From: Treponema sp. | Lineage (GTDB): Bacteria > Spirochaetota > Spirochaetia > Treponematales > Breznakiellaceae | Reading direction: 5' to 3' | Assembly (NCBI GenBank): GCA_009777535.1 | Contig: WRLP01000009.1 | Coordinates: 1 to 64,000 of the forward strand | DNA length: 64,000 bases | Shown: positions 59,755 to 64,000 of the stretch, in pieces | Position numbering within the stretch: the stretch's first letter is position 1 | How the letters are laid out: each line of letters opens with the position of its first letter | The notes under the pieces: model-generated | Told to the model about the DNA's origin: nothing | Databases searched by the model: none | The model's input: the letters and a program-made list of their open reading frames with translations, nothing else | Program-made: the position numbers and the translations under genes

Positions 59755-62046
59755 TTACGCCTTAAACCTTTTTAGCCGCAGGGCATTTGACACGACCGAC
59801 ACGGAGCTTAGGCTCATTGCAGCTGCTGCAAACATGGGGCTCATCAAGGGACCTCCAAAAAGATACAGAAGCCCTGCGGCGACAGGAATGCCAAGTGTGT
59901 TGTAGGCAAATGCCCAAAAGAGATTTTGTTTAATTGTACGGATTGTCTGTTTGCTCAAATTGATTGCCGTTGGTACGTCCATAAGATCGGAGCGCATCAA
60001 TACAATGTCTGCGCTTTCCATTGCGACATCTGTGCCGCTGCCTATGGCGATGCCAATGTCCGCCTGTACCAGCGCCGGGGCGTCGTTAATTCCGTCTCCA
60101 ACCATTGCCACCTTTTTACCTTCATTTTTAATTTTTTTTATTTCATGGGATTTATCTGATGGAAGCACCTCCGCCAGCACATGATCAATCCCTACCTGCT
60201 TTGCGATGGCGGCGGCGGTTTTTTTGTTGTCGCCTGTTATCATCACTACTTCAATTCCCATTTTGTGCAGATGTTCTATAGCTTTGCCGCTGCCTGCCTT
60301 TACAACATCGGCGACTGCTGCAATCCCTGCAAGTTTTCCGTCAAGAGCGGCATACATCGGCGTTTTGCCCTCATCTGCCAGTCTGTCAGACTGCGCGTCC
60401 AATGCAGAAAGAGAAACACCCCGTTCAATCATGAGTTTTCTGTTTCCAATGAGGATGGTGACTGGGGAGGGGTGGGAAGCACTTGACGATGTAGTATCAA
60501 TTACCGCTTCGACGCCCCGGCCGGGAATGGCTTTGAAATCATTTACGGGAAGCAGGCCAAGGCCGCGTTTTTCTGCTTCCTGCACAATGGCCTGCCCCAG
60601 CGGATGCTCAGAACCTTTTTCAGCGGATGCGGCTAGCTGTAGAAAAAAAGTTTCCCCATTCCCTGGTCCCCAATCCCCAGTTACTATAACATCAGTAACC
60701 CGCGGCTTGCCCTCGGTTATAGTCCCGGTCTTGTCAAAAACTATCGTGTTGATCTTGTGGGTAATTTCCAGAGCCTCGCCGCCCTTTATCAATATGCCGT
60801 TTTCCGCGCCTTTTCCCGTGCCAACCATAATTGCCGTCGGCGTTGCAAGACCCAGGGCACAGGGGCAGGAAATAACAAGCACAGTAATAAAAATTGAAAG
60901 CGCAAATGCCGCACTGCCGCTTGCCATGAACCACGCTATACCGGCTACTGTCGCAATTACAAACACGGCCGGAACAAACACGCCGCAAACTTTATCGCCC
61001 AATGCCGCTATGGGAGCCTTGCTGCCCTGGGCATCTTCGACAAGTTTAATGATCTGCGCCAGCGCAGTATCAGCTCCGACTTTATCCGCCCTGAATTGTA
61101 TTGTCCCTGTTGTGTTAATCGTTGCGGCATATACGACGTCGCCTGCCTTTTTGTCCACGGGCATACTTTCGCCTGTCAGCATGGATTCGTCTATGGCGGT
61201 GTGTCCATTCACGACCGTACCGTCCACGGGAATTTTCGCACCCGGCTTCACAACGATAATATCGCCGGTTTTCACTTCATCAATCGGGATTTCTTTTTCA
61301 ATACCGTCTTGTATAATGATGGCAGTTTTCGGCGCAAGCCCCATCAGTTTTTTTATCGCTTCGCCGGTTTTGCCCTTTGATACAGCTTCGAGAGTTTTTC
61401 CAAGTAGTATTAAAGCAAAAATTACTCCGGCTGTTTCATAATAAAGAAAGTTTGCCGCGGCGAAATCACCGCCGGCAATCTTCCATGTGTTATATGCACT
61501 GTAAATTATGGCCGACGAAGTTCCCACAGCAATCAAAGAATCCATGTTTGGGCTGCGGCGGACTAGCGCCGTAAAGCCAACGGTGTAAAATTTAAAACCA
61601 GCTATGACAATGGGAAGCGTTAAAATTATTTGTACTATCGCAAATTTTAGCGGGAAGTTTTCCATAACATGATGAATCGATGTCCAAAACGGAAGCCACT
61701 TGAATGGCAGCATGGGAGCCATTGTCATATAAAAAAGCGGCAGTGCAAAAATAATGGCGATAAAGGTTTTGGTTTTCAGTGTTTTAATTTCTTTTTGTTT
61801 TTTTTTCCAATTCTCATCGTCAGTGACTGCTTTTTTTATCTCAATCGTCTGATAGCCTGCATTTTCAACAGCTTCGCGGATAGCGGAAAGTTTTATCGCC
61901 TGCGGGTCGTAAGCAACGGTTACTTTTTCTGTAGCCAGGTTTACCGATGCAGAAGATACGCCGGAAAGTTTTCCAATTGCCTTCTCTACCCGCGCGGCGC
62001 AGGCGGCACAGTGCATCCCGCTGACACCCAATGTTTCGTTTTGCAT
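59755..62046 (-). CDS. copA: Copper-exporting P-type ATPase
   Basis: A 763-residue P1B-type ATPase with a single N-terminal HMA domain (GMHCAACAARVEK, CxxC at 13-16), eight predicted helices, the transport motif SCPCALGLATP, the phosphorylation site FDKTGTITEG, and ATP-binding motifs GSEHPLGQA and MVGDGINDAPAL. The Cys-Pro-Cys indicates Cu+ export. A minus-strand TATAAT (62058-62063) ends about 12 nt before the ATG, so the mRNA would have a very short leader. It is convergent with carB with an 8-bp gap. Confidence 0.96.
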   Translation of the reverse strand: MQNETLGVSGMHCAACAARVEKAIGKLSGVSSASVNLATEKVTVAYDPQAIKLSAIREAVENAGYQTIEIKKAVTDDENWKKKQKEIKTLKTKTFIAIIFALPLFYMTMAPMLPFKWLPFWTSIHHVMENFPLKFAIVQIILTLPIVIAGFKFYTVGFTALVRRSPNMDSLIAVGTSSAIIYSAYNTWKIAGGDFAAANFLYYETAGVIFALILLGKTLEAVSKGKTGEAIKKLMGLAPKTAIIIQDGIEKEIPIDEVKTGDIIVVKPGAKIPVDGTVVNGHTAIDESMLTGESMPVDKKAGDVVYAATINTTGTIQFRADKVGADTALAQIIKLVEDAQGSKAPIAALGDKVCGVFVPAVFVIATVAGIAWFMASGSAAFALSIFITVLVISCPCALGLATPTAIMVGTGKGAENGILIKGGEALEITHKINTIVFDKTGTITEGKPRVTDVIVTGDWGPGNGETFFLQLAASAEKGSEHPLGQAIVQEAEKRGLGLLPVNDFKAIPGRGVEAVIDTTSSSASHPSPVTILIGNRKLMIERGVSLSALDAQSDRLADEGKTPMYAALDGKLAGIAAVADVVKAGSGKAIEHLHKMGIEVVMITGDNKKTAAAIAKQVGIDHVLAEVLPSDKSHEIKKIKNEGKKVAMVGDGINDAPALVQADIGIAIGSGTDVAMESADIVLMRSDLMDVPTAINLSKQTIRTIKQNLFWAFAYNTLGIPVAAGLLYLFGGPLMSPMFAAAAMSLSSVSVVSNALRLKRFKA

Positions 62047-62057
62047 TTATGCTTTAT

Positions 62058-62063
62058 ATTATA
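62058..62063 (-). promoter_or_regulatory. -10 box near copA start
   Basis: A TATAAT on the minus strand ends 11 bp before the copA ATG, which has no Shine-Dalgarno. The 12-bp hairpin at 62075-62103 covers the place of the -35 box, so a metal-responsive activator or repressor could act there. This is inference. Confidence 0.4.
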
Positions 62064-62074
62064 ACACAAATTCC

Positions 62075-62103
62075 GACAGCCTGCACGACTCGTGCAGGCT
62101 GTC
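62075..62103. terminator. Perfect 12-bp hairpin between nitroreductase gene and copA
   Basis: GACAGCCTGCAC and GTGCAGGCTGTC are exact inverted repeats with a 5-nt loop, 43 bp after the nitroreductase stop and 12 bp upstream of the copA -10 box. It could terminate the upstream transcript or act as an operator for copA. No T-run follows. Confidence 0.6.
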
Positions 62104-62145
62104 TGGAAAACCAGCGGATATTATAACTTTATCGAAAACTTTTAC

Positions 62146-62706
62146 TTACTTGTAAGTCACCATTTCGCTGGCACTTCTGCGCGGCGAGGCGGCGCTTACC
62201 GCATCTGTTCCGGCGGTAACCCTGCCTATGCGCACAACGGCTACGGCGTTACGGTTGGCGGGAAGCCCCAGATCGCCTTTAAGCTCCCTGTTCAGCGCGG
62301 CAATGGGGCCGGTATATATCTGGGAGCCGTAGCCAAGTGCCTGCGCCGCCAGATAAATTGTCTGTGTTGCCAGGGCGCAGTCGATAATTTCCCTGTTTGT
62401 AGTACCCTCGGTCGAGATTACAATGATCACATTACCCTGAACCGACTGGGGAATAATTCTTTGGGTAAGGCTCAAATTCTGCACCACCGTGAAAAACCAG
62501 GGCTGGCGGTTGCCAGCGCTGCTGGTGCGTACGCCTGCCTGCACGATAAGGTCCAAATCCGCCCTGGGTATCGCTCCCGTGGTAAAGGCCGTACGGGGCG
62601 AATAATTATTAAGAATAACCCCAAGGCGGGCAGCCGCATCCTGAGCCGGCAGGGAAAAAACGCAAAGCGCCGCGCCAAGTAAAACAGCAATCAGATTTTT
62701 CTTCAT
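62146..62706 (-). CDS. Exported nitroreductase-family flavoprotein
   Basis: A 186-residue member of the nitroreductase fold. The ATG at 62706 has an ACAGGAGG site and opens a signal peptide (MKKNLIAVLLGAALCVFSLPAQ). FMN-binding landmarks are SSAGNRQPWFFTVV and the C-terminal LGLPANRNAVAVVRIGRV. Most of this family are cytoplasmic, so export is unusual. It may act on quinones or nitroaromatics outside the membrane, if flavin can be inserted there. It lies 32 nt downstream of the creD-like gene. Confidence 0.83.
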   Translation of the reverse strand: MKKNLIAVLLGAALCVFSLPAQDAAARLGVILNNYSPRTAFTTGAIPRADLDLIVQAGVRTSSAGNRQPWFFTVVQNLSLTQRIIPQSVQGNVIIVISTEGTTNREIIDCALATQTIYLAAQALGYGSQIYTGPIAALNRELKGDLGLPANRNAVAVVRIGRVTAGTDAVSAASPRRSASEMVTYK

Positions 62707-62738
62707 TGAATTGCCTCCTGTTATATCAATCTTATACA

Positions 62739-64000
62739 TCATATTTCTGAACCGTACCAGTCCAGTTTTCTGGTTAGGAACATTACCAGGGCAATTACCG
62801 CAAAGGCTCCGGTGGAACCAATTAAAAGAGCGTACGATTCAGCGTTCAACACCGCATACAGCAGCACATACGACAGGGTAACTGTCAGCCCCATGTACCA
62901 GCTTTTATTCCACGAAGGCAGCAGCGAACGCGAATAAAGGGTTAAAAGGATGGCAACTGCGCCGGCGGCAATCAGGTATGCCAGGTAGAACTGCATCTGC
63001 TCCGAAAGGGAGAGCAGCAGCAGATAAAAAACTACATTACCGATTCCGGAAAGCAGATACGGCACCGGATGAATCCGCTTTTTGGTAAATACTTCCAACA
63101 GAAAAAGTGTTAAAAAGGGAACAACCAGAAAAAGTATCGCATACTTGACCGCTCTGGTATTCAGGGAATAAGTATCAATGGCACGGAAAAAATTCACTCC
63201 AAAAAGGGAGTTGTTGAAATCCCGCCGGTTGATTTCGGCGCCTTCATTTTTCCAGTAAAGGGGAATGTCGCGGCTCAGGTAACTGATGTCCCAGACTGCG
63301 TTAAAGCCGCTGTCTGTGATGCTCGATGATGCCGGAAGAAAAGCCCCCTGAAAAGAAGGCGATGGCCAATCTGCGGAAACTTCAATGTGAGAATCCTGAC
63401 CAACTGGAAGGAAGCGAACCAACTGTCCCCCTTGAATAGTTATGGCAATATTAAACAACGTTTCGGAATTTGATAAATCCGGCAGGGCTGCATATATGCC
63501 GCTGTTTATAGTGCCGCTCTGGTAACCCTTAGTCCCCATTGAAAATGACGAGCCGGTGAAAGCAAGCCCCCGGCTGCCAGGCTGAAAGAAAAGTTCCCTG
63601 CTCTGTCCCGAAGGCTGATTATTCCAGATGGCTTTCTCGATCCTGCGTATCCCTTTCTGACTCGACAGGGCTATAATCAACTCTGCTTGATTAAGATGTA
63701 CCTCTTCGTTGGGAAGCAGGGATAAAAGAGCCGCTTCGGGATTGAAATTTCCGGAAAAGACCAGATCCCCCGAAAACAGCGGCACGGAAAAAATTCCTCT
63801 CTTGCGGATTTCGGTAATATAGTTTGAACGGATATCAAGCTTTTGCGGCGTTATGATTAAGGTAAAAGGATTTTTGATAATTTCAACTCTTTCGCCGTCA
63901 CGTTCCAGCCTGGTAATGTGTTCCTCGGTTCTTGTCCCGGGAATGGCAATTACCGGTCCAATGGCAATCAGCTCGCTGCCCCAGGCTTCCATAATGCCTT
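62739..64000 (-). CDS. creD: CreD-like inner-membrane protein (5' partial)
   Basis: The frame runs off the right edge, so the true start is outside. The visible 419 residues have the CreD pattern: a periplasmic beta-rich domain with GSELIAIGPVIAIPG, then GIFSVPLFSGDL, FTGSSFSMGTKG and VKYAILFLVVPFLTLFLLEVF, followed by about six C-terminal helices (HPVPYLLSGIGNVVFYLLLLSLSEQ). In enterobacteria CreD affects envelope integrity and is induced by CreBC; no such regulator is visible here. The first membrane helix lies off the window. Confidence 0.88.
   Translation of the reverse strand, partial: GIMEAWGSELIAIGPVIAIPGTRTEEHITRLERDGERVEIIKNPFTLIITPQKLDIRSNYITEIRKRGIFSVPLFSGDLVFSGNFNPEAALLSLLPNEEVHLNQAELIIALSSQKGIRRIEKAIWNNQPSGQSRELFFQPGSRGLAFTGSSFSMGTKGYQSGTINSGIYAALPDLSNSETLFNIAITIQGGQLVRFLPVGQDSHIEVSADWPSPSFQGAFLPASSSITDSGFNAVWDISYLSRDIPLYWKNEGAEINRRDFNNSLFGVNFFRAIDTYSLNTRAVKYAILFLVVPFLTLFLLEVFTKKRIHPVPYLLSGIGNVVFYLLLLSLSEQMQFYLAYLIAAGAVAILLTLYSRSLLPSWNKSWYMGLTVTLSYVLLYAVLNAESYALLIGSTGAFAVIALVMFLTRKLDWYGSEI

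Noticed and set aside
60206-61441. 411-codon plus-strand frame opposite copA
   Set aside because: It is Ser/Ala/Pro-rich, typical of antisense shadow translation, and overlaps the catalytic core of copA.

Overview
The window looks like a chromosomal segment of a host-associated anaerobic spirochaete, most likely a Treponema-type organism of the termite-gut, acetogen-like kind. The pointers are a FliG paralogue outside a flagellar operon, many lipoproteins with loose spirochaete-style lipoboxes, a BspA-type leucine-rich-repeat protein, a complete Rnf complex joined to methylenetetrahydrofolate reductase, and low-potential Fe-S proteins. This placement is inference from gene content. No rRNA, tRNA, CRISPR array or intact insertion sequence was seen.

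Left part (1-19.6 kb), mostly core genes. A lipoprotein, TonB-dependent receptor, binding lipoprotein, FecCD permease and FecE-type ATPase form one outer-to-inner-membrane uptake operon, probably for a corrinoid or iron chelate. It is followed by a DUF362/ferredoxin protein and a full-length cobalamin-dependent methionine synthase (metH). Then come a PIN toxin-antitoxin pair, an XRE regulator, a small secreted protein, htpG, an MFS exporter, a fliG paralogue and an overlapping M16C peptidase.

Middle part (19.6-36 kb), an accessory and visibly AT-rich region. It opens with a tandem zinc-ribbon miniprotein. A cassette follows: LRR protein, tyrosine phosphatase, WYL regulator, winged-helix AAA+ ATPase and DEDDh exonuclease. 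Two nearly identical 20-bp dyads lie in front of the LRR gene and in front of the WYL gene. This cassette is the best candidate for an undescribed, possibly defensive, system. Its 3' end was duplicated and the copy has decayed, with a mazEF pair lying between the copies. Next are a UDG-like protein, a methyltransferase, an APH-like kinase, a lipoprotein, a GNAT enzyme, a PnuC-like membrane protein and a large MACPF (perforin-like) lipoprotein. A 30-bp direct repeat brackets the last two genes.

Right part (36-64 kb), largely core metabolism. The rnfCDGEAB-metF-folC operon links ferredoxin/NAD energy conservation to C1-folate chemistry, with each gene from rnfC to metF overlapping the next by 4 or 8 bp. 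Further on are a second WYL regulator with its own palindrome and a DUF3795 protein, mntP, a ferredoxin divergent from a Crp/Fnr regulator, a FIST/hybrid histidine kinase/DUF6976-like signalling group, an ABC-2 exporter whose permease is fused to an M1 peptidase domain, a PucR/CdaR-like protein lacking its DNA-binding end, carB, copA, an exported nitroreductase and a creD-like gene cut by the right edge.
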